Origin: DASYXZ01 sp035946625
GTDB taxonomy: Bacteria > Acidobacteriota > Terriglobia > UBA7540
NCBI GenBank assembly: GCA_035946625.1
Contig: DASYZE010000092.1
Coordinates: 1-64,000 of the forward strand
Direction: 5' to 3'
Length of the DNA: 64,000 nt
The notes below the pieces were generated by a model. That model made no database searches. It had not been told where the DNA came from and worked only from the letters and a program-made list of their open reading frames with translations. Below, in pieces: positions 1 to 9,143 of this stretch. The position numbers were made by a program, and so were the translations under genes. Each line of letters starts with the position of its first letter. Within the stretch, counting starts at the first letter, position 1.

Positions 1-3000
1 AGGTCAGCGTTCCGCCGCCAGCGCCTTTCGCCGCGGGCGTGAATGTCAAATTGACTGTGCAGGTACCGTTGGGCGCGACCGTGGCTCCGGTGCAGGTGTC
101 GGCACTCTTGGCAAAGTCGCCGGCGTTCGTGCCGCCCACCGTGACCGTCGAGATGCTGAGGTTCGCCGTGCCGGTGTTGGTGACGGTCTCCGTCTGGGCG
201 GCGCTCGAGGTAGTCAGGGGCTGATTGCCGAAGCTCAAACTCGGGGCGGACAAGTTCGCCACGGGCGCCGTGCCCGTTCCGCTCAAAGTCACCGTCTGCG
301 TGCTGCCCGCCACCCCATTGCTGTTTTCGGTGATGACCAGGGTTCCGGTGACGAGGCTGACGGCCGTGGGTGAGAAGGTTACATTGATCGTGCAGGAGGC
401 GCTGGCCGCGACTTTCCCTCCGCAGTTGTTAGTCTCGCCGAAATTGGCGCTGGTAGCAAAGCTGGTGATGGTGAGCGTCCCGGTGCCGGTGTTGCTGAGG
501 GTAACCGGCTGCGACGCGCTTGTTGTCGAGAGATTCTGATTGCCGAACGCCAAGCTGGCCGGGGAGACGCCGGCCAGCGGAATCGCGGACACTCCTGTCC
601 CCATCAAGCCCGCCGACTGAGGGCTGTTGGCGGCGTTGTCGGTGAAAATCAGTGAGGCGCTGCGGATCCCCGCGGCGGACGGCGTGAATGTCACGCCGAC
701 CGTGCAGGTGCGGGCGGGCGTGACGGTGGCTCCCGTGCAAGTGTCGGCGCTTGTGGCAAAATCGCCGGCATTCGCGCCGCCTAAGGTGACCGTCGAGATG
801 CTGAGGTTGGCCGTGCCAGTGTTGGTGACGGTCTCGGTTTGGGGTGCGCTGGTGGTGTTATCGTTCTGCGCGCCAAACGTCAGACTGGGCGCAGAGAGAC
901 TTACTGCGGAGGCTGCGGCACCTGGTGCAATCTTTGCTACAAAAGCACCACTGAACGCAATTAGAGAGGTCTGGTAGGCGCCTGGGGTAATGGGGAAGTC
1001 GGCTGACCTCGTAAACCCCGTTAGGTACGCGTTGCCAGCGGAGTCCAATGCAATGCCGTTGCCCATGTCACCGCCGCTGCCGCCAAGATAAGTGGAATAA
1101 ACGAGCGCGCTGCCTGCGGCATTGAAGTTGGTCACAAACGCATTCTGGCCGTCGATAAGCCCGGCCTGAATGGGGCTGGCCGTGGGGAAGGTTGCGGATG
1201 CGGTAAACCCTGTCACGTAGGCGTTGCCGGCGGAGTCCACTGCAATTCCCAATCCTTGATCGCCAAAGTTGCTGCCGCCGAGGTAGGTGGAGTAAACCAG
1301 GGCGCTGCCGGTGGCATTAAGCTTTGTCACAAAGGGGGCCTGGAGGCCAACAATAGAAGGCTGGAAGGGACTGGCGATGGGGAAGTTGGTCGAAGTCGTG
1401 AAGCCGGTAACGTAGGCGTTGTCGGCGGAATCTACCGCAATGCCGCGGGCATAGTCATTGTTGTTGCCGCCGAGGTAAGTGGAATAAACCAGGGCGCTGC
1501 CGGCAGCGTTCAGCTTGGTTACGAATGCGTTGACAGCGCCGGGAACGCCAAGAGCAGGCTGGAAGGGGCTGGCCGTGGGGAAGTTGGTCGATTGAGTCCA
1601 CCCCGTGATGTAGGCGTTCCCGACGGAGTCTATCGCGATGGCGGAGGCCTCGTCCAAGGAGTTGCCGCCAAGGTAAGTGGAATAGACAAGCGCGCTTCCG
1701 GAGGTATTCAGCTTGGTCACAAAGGCGTCGCTAGAGCCGCCACCAAATCTCGCCTGTAAAGAGCTGGCCAACGGGAAGTTCAGAGAATCCGTTTGCCCCA
1801 TTATGTACGCGTTGCCGGCCAAGTCCAATGCAATGCCAGCGGCTTCATCAACACCGACGCCGCCGAGATAGGTGGAGTAAACAAGGGCGTTCCCCGTGGC
1901 ATTTAGCTTGGTCACGAAGGCGTTGGTGGCAGAGGGGCCGCCAATAGCACCTTGGAGAGGACTGGCAGTCGGGAAGTTGACCGATTGGGTCCACCCCGTT
2001 ACGTATGCGTTACCCGTGGAATCCACAGCAATGCCGGTGCCTTGGTCCTGCCCGCTGCCACCGAGATAGGTGGAGTAAACGAGGGCGCTGCCCGCCGCAT
2101 TCAGCTTGATGACAAAGGCGTCGTTAAGGCCGCCGGGCACCGTCTGGAAAGCACCTGGCGTCGTGGGGAAGTGGGTCGGTTGGGCGACCCCCGTTATGTA
2201 AGCGTTCCCGCCCGAGTCCACCGCGATGCTATTCCCGGAGTCGCCGCCGCCGCCGAGGTAAGTCGAATAGCTCAACACCGGGTCAATGATCAGAGGCCGC
2301 GTCTTGTCATAGGCGCCCACTGCAAAGCTCACGCGGCTGCCGGCACTTAGGACATAGTGACCAACAAGGAACTGGTGATTGGTGGTTGGTGATTGGTGAT
2401 TGATGATGATTGCGCCATTGAGCGATCGAGCCACTGAGCCATTTGAGGGCTCTTTTTCTTTCAATGACTCTATGACCCGATGACTCAATGAATCAATTTG
2501 CTGCTCTACCTGATACACCACCGGCTTTTGGAAGCGAACTTCGCCGCCGTTGGTACGCACGACGAGGTCGCCATCTGCCGCAATCCGTAGGGGCGCCCCT
2601 CGTGGGCGCCCGCTGCGGGTGGGCACAAGGCCCGCCCCTACATCCAACGCGATGGCGTTCGGGTCTGCGCCCGGAGCTACCACAAAATCGTATTCCAGTT
2701 GTCCGCCCTGGTTGCCGTAATAAACCAGGTCCACGCCGGGATAGACGTCCTGGAATCTCACCTGGGCGTAATTCGGCACGTTCGTGCGCCATTTCTTCGG
2801 ATCGTTGCCGATGAAATAGTTGCTCTTACCCGGCAGTTCGTCCGCGCCGATCACTGCCGCCCGCGCATTTGCGCCCACCAATTTCATGCGCAGAACGCTG
2901 TCCATGGTCCGAGGTGGGTTGTCAATTTTCTGTTGCCCGGCCCTCGCGGCAGTGATAAGCGCCGGGCGACGAGCGGCCAGCTTCGAATTTCCAGACATCA

Positions 3001-3397
3001 GTTTCTGGTTTCCAATTTCCGCTCCGGGGTTTTTGACCTTCGCCATTTGACCTTTGCGCTGCGCGTTTGGCCTGGCCCTTTCTAATGTCAAAACCGCCTC
3101 GTCACTGGTGAGGAACAAAGCGTAGCCGCTCCCCTGCGAGAGGAACTTAACTCGCCCATTCGTCTGGCCTTGATTGACCTCAAAGGCAAGTGGCAGCTTG
3201 CCGTAGCTTAAAACCAGGCCACTGGCCCGCGGGGCAGGCGCATGGGTGGGGGTTTGTTTGACGAAATGGGCTGGGTTCGCAGGACCTTGTGGGGAGAGTA
3301 CGACCCCGCCTTGAAACAGGCACAGCAGCCCGATAACCGAGATAAATCGCCAACGGCCAAGAGCACAGGAACCGACAATGGATCGCGCAGACATCAT
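1..3397 (-). CDS. Secreted SBBP-repeat / choice-of-anchor-D protein, C-terminus outside window
   Basis: From ATG at 3397 (GAGAGG just upstream) the frame is open to the window edge, giving at least 1,132 residues. Residues ~1-35 resemble an export signal. Residues ~50-370 match the domain that precedes SBBP repeats (seen: LPLAFEVNQGQTNGRVKFL, NYFIGNDPKKWRTN, VYPGVDLVYYG). Seven units of ~63 residues follow (about 2280 down to 960), each with YSTYLGG and a D..GNAY.TG segment, the SBBP beta-propeller signature. Three HYDIN/ASPM-like Ig modules of ~105 residues fill 900 to 1 (motifs TVTNTGTANLSIS, NAGDFA, CTVGVTFTP). Family knowledge: large surface or secreted proteins, frequent in Acidobacteria, of unknown role. 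Three parts of the N-terminal domain (residues ~113-139, ~252-271, ~299-341) are encoded by repeat DNA listed separately. Confidence 0.9.
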   Translation of the reverse strand, partial: MMSARSIVGSCALGRWRFISVIGLLCLFQGGVVLSPQGPANPAHFVKQTPTHAPAPRASGLVLSYGKLPLAFEVNQGQTNGRVKFLSQGSGYALFLTSDEAVLTLERARPNAQRKGQMAKVKNPGAEIGNQKLMSGNSKLAARRPALITAARAGQQKIDNPPRTMDSVLRMKLVGANARAAVIGADELPGKSNYFIGNDPKKWRTNVPNYAQVRFQDVYPGVDLVYYGNQGGQLEYDFVVAPGADPNAIALDVGAGLVPTRSGRPRGAPLRIAADGDLVVRTNGGEVRFQKPVVYQVEQQIDSLSHRVIESLKEKEPSNGSVARSLNGAIIINHQSPTTNHQFLVGHYVLSAGSRVSFAVGAYDKTRPLIIDPVLSYSTYLGGGGDSGNSIAVDSGGNAYITGVAQPTHFPTTPGAFQTVPGGLNDAFVIKLNAAGSALVYSTYLGGSGQDQGTGIAVDSTGNAYVTGWTQSVNFPTASPLQGAIGGPSATNAFVTKLNATGNALVYSTYLGGVGVDEAAGIALDLAGNAYIMGQTDSLNFPLASSLQARFGGGSSDAFVTKLNTSGSALVYSTYLGGNSLDEASAIAIDSVGNAYITGWTQSTNFPTASPFQPALGVPGAVNAFVTKLNAAGSALVYSTYLGGNNNDYARGIAVDSADNAYVTGFTTSTNFPIASPFQPSIVGLQAPFVTKLNATGSALVYSTYLGGSNFGDQGLGIAVDSAGNAYVTGFTASATFPTASPIQAGLIDGQNAFVTNFNAAGSALVYSTYLGGSGGDMGNGIALDSAGNAYLTGFTRSADFPITPGAYQTSLIAFSGAFVAKIAPGAAASAVSLSAPSLTFGAQNDNTTSAPQTETVTNTGTANLSISTVTLGGANAGDFATSADTCTGATVTPARTCTVGVTFTPSAAGIRSASLIFTDNAANSPQSAGLMGTGVSAIPLAGVSPASLAFGNQNLSTTSASQPVTLSNTGTGTLTITSFATSANFGETNNCGGKVAASASCTINVTFSPTAVSLVTGTLVITENSNGVAGSTQTVTLSGTGTAPVANLSAPSLSFGNQPLTTSSAAQTETVTNTGTANLSISTVTVGGTNAGDFAKSADTCTGATVAPNGTCTVNLTFTPAAKGAGGGTLT
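2374..2499. repeat. Degenerate 7- and 8-base tandem repeats inside the SBBP gene
   Basis: On the coding (minus) strand, 2410-2374 is a run of 7-base units of the type ATCACCA, while 2499-2463 and 2450-2412 are runs of 8-base units (ATxGxGTC and xATGGCTC types). The stretch stays in frame and encodes a polar, low-complexity segment (residues ~299-341) between the VVYQ and GHYVLSAGSRVSF parts of the domain. In typical members only a few residues separate these, as I recall the family, so this looks like inserted repeat DNA. Confidence 0.75.
2587..2641. repeat. Palindromic element (GTAGGGGCG ends) inside the SBBP gene
   Basis: GTAGGGGCG at 2587-2595 and CGCCCCTAC at 2633-2641 are perfect inverted ends around a GC-rich core with further internal symmetry. 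It is read in frame as a Gly/Arg/Pro-rich peptide (residues ~252-271) just before RIAADGDLV. Elements with the same kind of ends are at 43281-43336 and 47443-47491. Confidence 0.7.
2981..3058. repeat. Heptad repeats inside the SBBP gene
   Basis: Coding-strand 7-base units of the form GAAANTN (3020-2981) and AAGGTCA (3058-3031). They encode a Lys/Asn/Gly-rich stretch (residues ~113-139) not expected within the domain. Confidence 0.65.
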
Positions 3398-3624
3398 ATG
3401 CACCTCTCGAAGTGGGCGGCAGACGCCGGCTCACCATAAAGCGATTCTTGGACTCTGCCCGCCCGACAATTTTTTTAGCTTCAGCCCGTAATCCGTACCC
3501 TAAGCAGACAACAAAAACTAAAATCAAACCAAATCATTGGCGCACCACGTGTAAAGCGTCGAATCCGACTAGCCTGACGCCAGTATTGCGTTGGCCGGCC
3601 CTGGGTGGTACGCCCCCTCCAGGG

Positions 3625-3882
3625 TCAGCGATCCTTAGGCGCCGGCACCACAGTCTGACTGTCGTGAGTTTGTTCTGGAGACGGCAACTCCTTGCAAGCT
3701 GCCTTCGGCCTGCTTTTTTTACGGGCCCCTCCCTCTTCGTCATTTGCAGACTGGCCCGGCACCAGTATCGAAACTGATTCGCGTACCACCATGACCTCGA
3801 CCCGCCGATGCACCACAGACTCCACCACAGTTTCTTTCCCATCCATTTCCGTTGCTGGTATAATGGGCGCACGTATTTTCAT
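3625..3882 (-). CDS. Small hypothetical protein (85 aa), tentative
   Basis: ATG at 3882 opens an 85-residue frame rich in charged residues, with a regular segment ETVVESVVHRRVEVMVVRES followed by a polar tail. No known domain recognised. It lies in the 600-base gap between the divergent SBBP gene and the winged-helix regulator, the only credible gene candidate there. The ribosome site is weak (AAGAG upstream). The alternating charged/hydrophobic pattern favours a real protein, but overlapping frames of similar length exist. Confidence 0.4.
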   Translation of the reverse strand: MKIRAPIIPATEMDGKETVVESVVHRRVEVMVVRESVSILVPGQSANDEEGGARKKSRPKAACKELPSPEQTHDSQTVVPAPKDR

Positions 3883-4006
3883 GTAGAGGCTCTTCAAGAT
3901 CCCGATCATCTGCGCTAATACCGGCATGGGCGACACTTGAGCACAAATCGAAATCAGATGTCTTGAAGGTTCGATTAATTCTTATGAATAAATATTAACG
4001 AGCGCT

Positions 4007-6286
4007 ATGTCACTAACCTTCGAGGGCTTATATCGGTTCGATGAGTTCGAGTTAAAGCCTTCCGCGCGCGCCTTCATGCGGAAGGGCAAGCCCATTTCGG
4101 TCTCGCCGAAGGCTTTCGAAATTCTTACCTACCTTGTTATCAATCCAGGCCGGGTGGTGACCAAGGACGAATTACTCAAGGCGGTCTGGCCTGATTCCTT
4201 TGTGGAGGAAGGCAACCTTGCCCAGCACATCTCCTGGCTGCGCAAGGCGATGGGGGACAAATCGAACTGTATCGTGACTGTTCCAGGCCGCGGATATCAG
4301 TTCGCGGCGAAAGTACGGGCAGAATCGCCCCAAGATTCATTACCTGAGAAGCAAGCTGGGAATTTCCTCGTTCAGAGAGTCAGTGAACGCACACATGTGA
4401 TCATTGAAGAGTCATCATCAGATCCCATTAGAGTTGCGTCCTCCAGAGAAACCCGATCTGCGGTGGTCATCCCTGCCAACATCCTACAACCTGGCCCTGC
4501 CCTGTCTTCGGCTCGAGATCTCCAGGTTGGCACTGGCACGGATCGGTGGCCATGGCGGCTGGCCATTCTTCTGGTGCCTGTGGTTCTTGTAGTGTTGGCG
4601 AGCTGGGTTTGGTTTTCACCTTTACCGCAACCTACCGTTCTCAAGATCACGCAGATTACGCACTTCGGCCGGGTGGCTCCGACCTCTCGACTGGTGACGG
4701 ACGGTACGCGGCTCTACTTTTCTGAAATCAAAGGGGGCCACTACACACTTGCCACGATCCCCGTCGACGGAGGCGACCCCGTCGCGGTGCCTACGCCGTT
4801 TCCCAATACCGCTCTCTACGGCATTTCCCCCGACCATTCTAAGCTTTTGGTGGGCAGCTTTGCCGGTGGCGAAGGTGAGCCGAGCCTCTGGACGCTGCCC
4901 ACAACGGGTGGGTCGCCGCGCCGCTTGGGTAGCGTAATCGGCCGCGATCCGGCTTGGTCCCCCGACGGGCAGAAGATTGTTTACTTCTCCGGTTCTGACC
5001 TTTACGAGGTTAAGCCTGACGGCTCGGACTCCCGAAAGCTCGTGAGCGACGCCGGCGCTGGATGGCTTCCGCGCTGGTCGCCTGACGGAAAGGCCGTACG
5101 CTATACCGCGTGGGGATCCGCAATGCCGACCCTCTCACTCTGGGAGGTCTGCGCCGCGGGTAGCGGTCTTCATCCTCTTCTAGCTGGGTGGGGAATGGCT
5201 CCAACCCATTACGCCGACGGAGAATCAGGCGGCGATTGGACGCCGGACGGGAATTACTTCGTGTTTCGCTCCACGCGCGCCGGCGTGGCCAGCATATGGA
5301 CCATTTCTGAAAAACATAAATTCTTGAGCCGTTCGCCGGGAGCTCCGGTTCAGCTCACCACTACAGACTCCAACCTGTTAAGCGTACTAGCAACCCAGAA
5401 CAGGATCTTCTATACGGGCGACAAAGAGGTACGAGAATTGGCACGCTATGACGCGCGGTTGAAACAGTTTGTTCCCTACCTTCCCGGGGTCAGGGGGCTC
5501 GACGTCAGCTTCTCCCATGATGGCCAGTGGTTAGCTTACATTGCTACCACCAATCAGGAAGGCGTCCTCTGGCGGAGTAAGGCGGACGGCAGCCAGCGGC
5601 AGCAGCTCACCTTTCCACCTCTGGTCGCAGAAGCGCCCCGGTGGTCTCCCGACGGAAAGCAGATTGCCTTTGTTGGGAACGCGCCGGGAAACCAGCGGAG
5701 GATCTTCCTGGTCTCATCCGAAGGTGGCGCGTCGGAGCCCGTGACCGCGTTGGACAGCCTCTACCCCGACTGGTCTCCCCGTGGAGACTCCTTGTTTTTC
5801 AGCGCGCCAGTGCCTGCATCTGCGAGCATGGTCGAGGCAAAAAATTTCGGCACTTATCAGATTGACTTGAAGACCAAGCGGCTTTCCGTTTTCCCCGGGG
5901 CGGAGGCGCTCAAGGCCGCAGCGTGGTCGCCGGACGGACGTTACCTGGTTGCTCAAACCCGAGACGACAGAAGCCTGATGCTATTCGACTCTCAATCGCG
6001 TCGATGGTCTGAGTTCGCCCACGGAACAGTGCTCCGAGCCCCGGTTCTCTGGTCGCGGGACAGCAAATATGCATATTCGCAGGATGTCTCCGGAGGGATC
6101 AGCCAGCCCATCTTTCGAGTGCGGCTCAGAGACCTCAAGGTTGAACGTATTGCGACATTTGAGCAGATTCTACGGGCGGATGTCCGAAACTATTTTTTGA
6201 CGGGCCTGGCGCCGGATGGCTCCCCTCTGGCCTCGCTGATTCTGAGCCATTCAGACATTTATGCCCTCGACGTCACCTTCCCATGA
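4007..6286 (+). CDS. Winged-helix DNA-binding / TolB-like (PD40) membrane regulator
   Basis: 759 residues. Residues ~8-105 form an OmpR/PhoB-type winged helix (FELKPSARAFMRKGKPI, PKAFEILTYLVINPGRVVTK, ISWLRKAMGD, TVPGRGYQF). A linker leads to one membrane helix at ~184-203 (LAILLVPVVLVVLASWVWF). The remainder carries at least seven PD40/TolB-type beta-propeller blades (WSPDGQKIVYF, WSPDGKAVRY, WTPDGNYFVF, FSHDGQWLAYI, WSPDGKQIAFV, WSPRGDSLFF, WSPDGRYLV). Topology implies cytoplasmic DNA binding with an exterior propeller sensor, as in CadC-like one-component regulators. This architecture is strongly expanded in Acidobacteria. Targets unknown; the divergent SBBP gene is one candidate. Confidence 0.9.
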   Translation: MSLTFEGLYRFDEFELKPSARAFMRKGKPISVSPKAFEILTYLVINPGRVVTKDELLKAVWPDSFVEEGNLAQHISWLRKAMGDKSNCIVTVPGRGYQFAAKVRAESPQDSLPEKQAGNFLVQRVSERTHVIIEESSSDPIRVASSRETRSAVVIPANILQPGPALSSARDLQVGTGTDRWPWRLAILLVPVVLVVLASWVWFSPLPQPTVLKITQITHFGRVAPTSRLVTDGTRLYFSEIKGGHYTLATIPVDGGDPVAVPTPFPNTALYGISPDHSKLLVGSFAGGEGEPSLWTLPTTGGSPRRLGSVIGRDPAWSPDGQKIVYFSGSDLYEVKPDGSDSRKLVSDAGAGWLPRWSPDGKAVRYTAWGSAMPTLSLWEVCAAGSGLHPLLAGWGMAPTHYADGESGGDWTPDGNYFVFRSTRAGVASIWTISEKHKFLSRSPGAPVQLTTTDSNLLSVLATQNRIFYTGDKEVRELARYDARLKQFVPYLPGVRGLDVSFSHDGQWLAYIATTNQEGVLWRSKADGSQRQQLTFPPLVAEAPRWSPDGKQIAFVGNAPGNQRRIFLVSSEGGASEPVTALDSLYPDWSPRGDSLFFSAPVPASASMVEAKNFGTYQIDLKTKRLSVFPGAEALKAAAWSPDGRYLVAQTRDDRSLMLFDSQSRRWSEFAHGTVLRAPVLWSRDSKYAYSQDVSGGISQPIFRVRLRDLKVERIATFEQILRADVRNYFLTGLAPDGSPLASLILSHSDIYALDVTFP

Positions 6287-6441
6287 TGGGATCGAGGCCG
6301 TCGAGGTTGTGTAAGGTGATGGTTGCAGACTTATTGAACCTTACCGGCAGCCCGCCCTTTGACCACACCCTGATGAGAACCTTAGAGATCGGTCTGAGTT
6401 AGTCTCCTTCCATTCAGTTCATGGGTACCTGTGATTAGCAT

Positions 6442-6888
6442 TCAACACTCAAGTTGACGGAAAAGGCGCAGGAGCTGTTTCGGAAACTGATTGATCATCC
6501 TGGCCTGGAGCACCCACCACTTATCAGAACCGACCTCGGGCATGGCGGCCGGACCCGTGCCTACGCCCGCCAGAATAGCCAATCCAAAAGCCAGAAAGAA
6601 TATGAAAATTTCTATGCCATGTGGAAAAATGCGGACGCTGATGTCCCTGCCTTGAAACAAGCGCGTCCAGAATGCGCGCATTTCCAGCGACCCTGCCCAT
6701 AAGCAATATCGGAACCTGTCCTCGAATTCGAGACACTTCTCGCACGAATTCAGGGTCGGACGACTCCGAGCAACGGCATAGAGATGACCTAACCACTCAT
6801 CTTCCAAGTCGTCGCCCTCTCGGATGCAATTTCCGGGCGTCTCGGCTCCCCATCTAACATCGTCGGTAACATGTTTGTATCTCGCCAA
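6442..6888 (-). CDS. Possible small membrane protein with zinc-finger-like Cys pair, tentative
   Basis: A 148-residue frame opening at a TTG. Residues ~35-60 contain WLGHLYAVAR...NSCEKCLEFEDRF, loosely like the H..CxxC zinc finger of anti-sigma proteins, followed by a hydrophobic segment (IFIFFLAFGLAILAGVGTG) that could span the membrane. No strong ribosome site and no ATG start. It could be a degraded anti-sigma-like gene or a chance frame. It is convergent with the regulator at 4007-6286. Confidence 0.35.
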   Translation of the reverse strand: MARYKHVTDDVRWGAETPGNCIREGDDLEDEWLGHLYAVARSRPTLNSCEKCLEFEDRFRYCLWAGSLEMRAFWTRLFQGRDISVRIFPHGIEIFIFFLAFGLAILAGVGTGPAAMPEVGSDKWWVLQARMINQFPKQLLRLFRQLEC

Positions 6889-7438
6889 ACCGAAAATGTG
6901 AGTGTTTTTTCATTTCTACGTGTTGTACATGGATGACGCGTGACCTAGAACTCATGTTCGAGGGACAATCCGCTGCATTATTGGCGAATTGTACCCAAGA
7001 AGTTTTGACGATCCGAGGCCCACTCCTGCTCGTTATGGTCGAACGATGGCCTGTTCGCAAACTCCCCGTTGATTCGGGTTCGGTAGAGCGTTTTGGAATA
7101 CGTCTGGGACAAGCTCATGTATGAAAGTGCATTCCAGGTGCTGTTCCGTCGTGTCTGGCATCGCGGCAGCAAATCGATAACCCGTATCCGATTCGTTGAT
7201 CAGGGATGGAAATTCCCCTGTGGATTTGTGCCTATGTTTGTGCCTGCGTTCGAACTTCGTCTCCGAGATGTGACGGGCTCACTTGACCACCAGCGTCCCT
7301 TAGTCCTCCTCAAACGCCAATCATAACTACTTAAATCTCAGAGCCTGGCGGCGTTTCGTTTCCTTCTGGGCATAATCCAATCAAGGGCGCCGAGAGACCG
7401 ATTTCATGACATCTCTCGTGCCGATCAGAGGAGGCGAC
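6889..7438. other. Gene-poor stretch upstream of the integrase
   Basis: No frame here has recognisable domains or a good start. Base composition is lower in GC than the flanks. It may be the degraded interior of the element that carried the integrase. I could not find a second copy of the tRNA-Glu 3' end that would mark a boundary. Confidence 0.5.
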
Positions 7439-8593
7439 ATGCAAAACGGATACTTAATTCAGGCACCCCGAAGACGGGGGCCAAACGTATGGGAGTTTCG
7501 GTGGAGAGAACCTGGATCAGATGGGCGGCGAGTCCATCGCCGAATTGTGATTGGAACAATTGAGCGATTTCGAGACGAATCTGGCGCTTCGAGCGCCATC
7601 GCCGCTCTAAGATGTGATATCAACTCGCACGCAGAGCGGGTGAGACCGAGGCTGCTGACGCTGGCCCAATTGGTCGAGCATTACAAGCAGAGAGAATTAG
7701 CCCTCGACGCCCAATGGAAGACCCACTCGACGAAAGTCACCTATCAAGGTTATCTGCGGAAGTGAATCGTGCCCCGGTGGGGAACCTATACCCTGTCCAG
7801 CATAAGACCAATCGATGTCGAGTCCTGGCTTCGGAGCTTGAAACTCTCAAGAGCGAGTTGCGCCAAAATCCGAAACTTGATGAGTGTGCTTTTCAATCAT
7901 GCGGGGCGGTACGACCTTTTTGATCGCAATCCAATCACCTTGGTACGACAGAGCGCAAAGCGGCGGAGAGTCCCCGAGATTCTCGGCGTAGGTGAAGTCC
8001 GATGCCTACTGCGAGCGCTAAATCCGCGGGAACGGACGCTTGTGTTCATTGCTGCCGGCACCGGACTAAGGATGAGCGAACTGTTCGCGCTCAAATGGAA
8101 GGATGTCGAATTCGATGCGAACCAGCTCAGTGTGACGCACTCAATCGTGGACCAGGTCGTCGGACCGTGCAAGACCGAAGCATCACAAAAACCGGTGCCA
8201 CTTGATCCTTGTTTGGCTAAAGCGCTGAGCCGCTGGCGGCGCCGAACACGTTACCGAGGGCCGGAAGATTGGGTGTTCGCCAGTCCACATACGAGGGGCA
8301 GGAAGCCTTATCGTGGCTGGCCTCTAATGCGGTACTCCATTCAGCCCGTGGCGCAACGGATCGGGATCACTAAGCGCATCGGATGGCACACATTTCGACA
8401 TACTTACTCCACACTCCTGAAAGCCGCCGGTGCGGACATCAGAGTCATGCAAGAACTGCTCCGGCATGCTTCAAGTCGCGTCAGGATGGACACCTACACG
8501 CAAGCTATTACATCCGCGAAGCGGCAAGCCCAGAGTTCTGTCGTCAGCCTATTCACAGGGGAGGTGACTCAGGTTGAAGGGGTGGCAAGCTAG
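7439..8593 (+). pseudogene. Tyrosine recombinase (phage-type integrase) interrupted by one in-frame TGA
   Basis: Start ATG 7439 has a strong AGAGGAGG site five bases upstream. The N-terminal part (SAM-like arm/core-binding region, ending YQGYLRK) runs to TGA at 7763-7765. The same frame continues at once with IVPRWGTYTLSSIRPIDVESW and reaches the natural stop at 8593. Family members usually have Trp at the stop position (YLR.W..PRWG), so TGG to TGA explains it. The catalytic set is intact: Arg in GTGLRMSELFALKW, HTFRHTYS, LLRHASSRVRMDTY with the nucleophile Tyr. The 3' end lies 70 bases from the 3' end of tRNA-Glu, a classic integration target. Either a recent pseudogene or a read-through gene; I favour pseudogene. 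Confidence 0.85.
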
Positions 8594-8662
8594 TAGCGAA
8601 AGTTGTTCCTATTTTGTGCCTGTGCGAAATCGGACATCTGCTCGTAAGGTGTTGAGCAGTAT

Positions 8663-8740
8663 TGGCGTCCCCGACGGGATTTGAACCCGTGTTACCGCCG
8701 TGAAAGGGCGATGTCCTAGGCCGGGCTAGACGACGGGGAC
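8663..8740 (-). tRNA. tRNA-Glu (anticodon TTC)
   Basis: Minus strand: acceptor stem GTCCCCG pairs with CGGGGAC, discriminator G, CCA encoded (8665-8663). T-arm contains GGGTTCAAATCCC, anticodon loop CTTTCAC gives TTC. Its 3' end faces the integrase remnant. Confidence 0.95.
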
Positions 8741-8743
8741 GTG

Positions 8744-8898
8744 TGATTGCCGATTTACGATTTTGGATTTTCGATTGGAAGCCTGCGGGCATAACGCCTC
8801 GTCGGCTTCCGCCACCGAGGTAACTAAATCTGCCCAGGTAGGCCCGGCCACTGAAGCCCTCAGCCCAAAATCCTGAATCCTAAATCTTAAATCCTAAC
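8744..8898. repeat. Two heptad-repeat patches beside tRNA-Glu
   Basis: 8744-8779 is a run of 7-base units of type GATTTNN (forward strand). 8867-8898 is a run of type TAAATCC. The remainder of 8741-9143 holds no gene that I can support. Confidence 0.7.
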
Positions 8899-9143
8899 CT
8901 TCATGCTAACAGTGGGGTTTCATTTACGTCAAACATATTGTTCAAGGCTTTCGGGAGAATAGGGATCGTCCCTCGCCGGCCGGTGCCGGAAACAATTTGT
9001 AACTCACGGTCGTTCCATGAGAGCGGTATCAAGGGATAGTCCGCGAGAGGGCTTGGTGGCTGGAAATTCTGGTCAAGCGGATGAACTCTGGGGCTTGAAA
9101 TCACCTATCTATCTGCATCAGATGTTGCCTGAGGAGGTTGAAA

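Noticed and set aside
960..2280. Regularly spaced ~190-base repeats, CRISPR-like at first glance
   Set aside because: They are codons of SBBP blades: long, divergent at third positions, and with no short identical repeat plus unique spacer structure.
1256..2350. Two plus-strand frames with regular repeats
   Set aside because: Reverse image of the SBBP repeats on the minus strand. The minus translation gives the YSTYLGG family pattern.
7763..7765. TGA in the integrase considered as a recoded codon (selenocysteine or alternative code)
   Set aside because: Other genes here end in TGA normally, no SECIS-like structure was seen, and Trp is the expected residue, so a plain nonsense mutation is simpler.
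8663..8740. Search for a second tRNA-Glu 3' end marking the island boundary
   Set aside because: No further copy of the T-arm/acceptor sequence was found by eye within the window.
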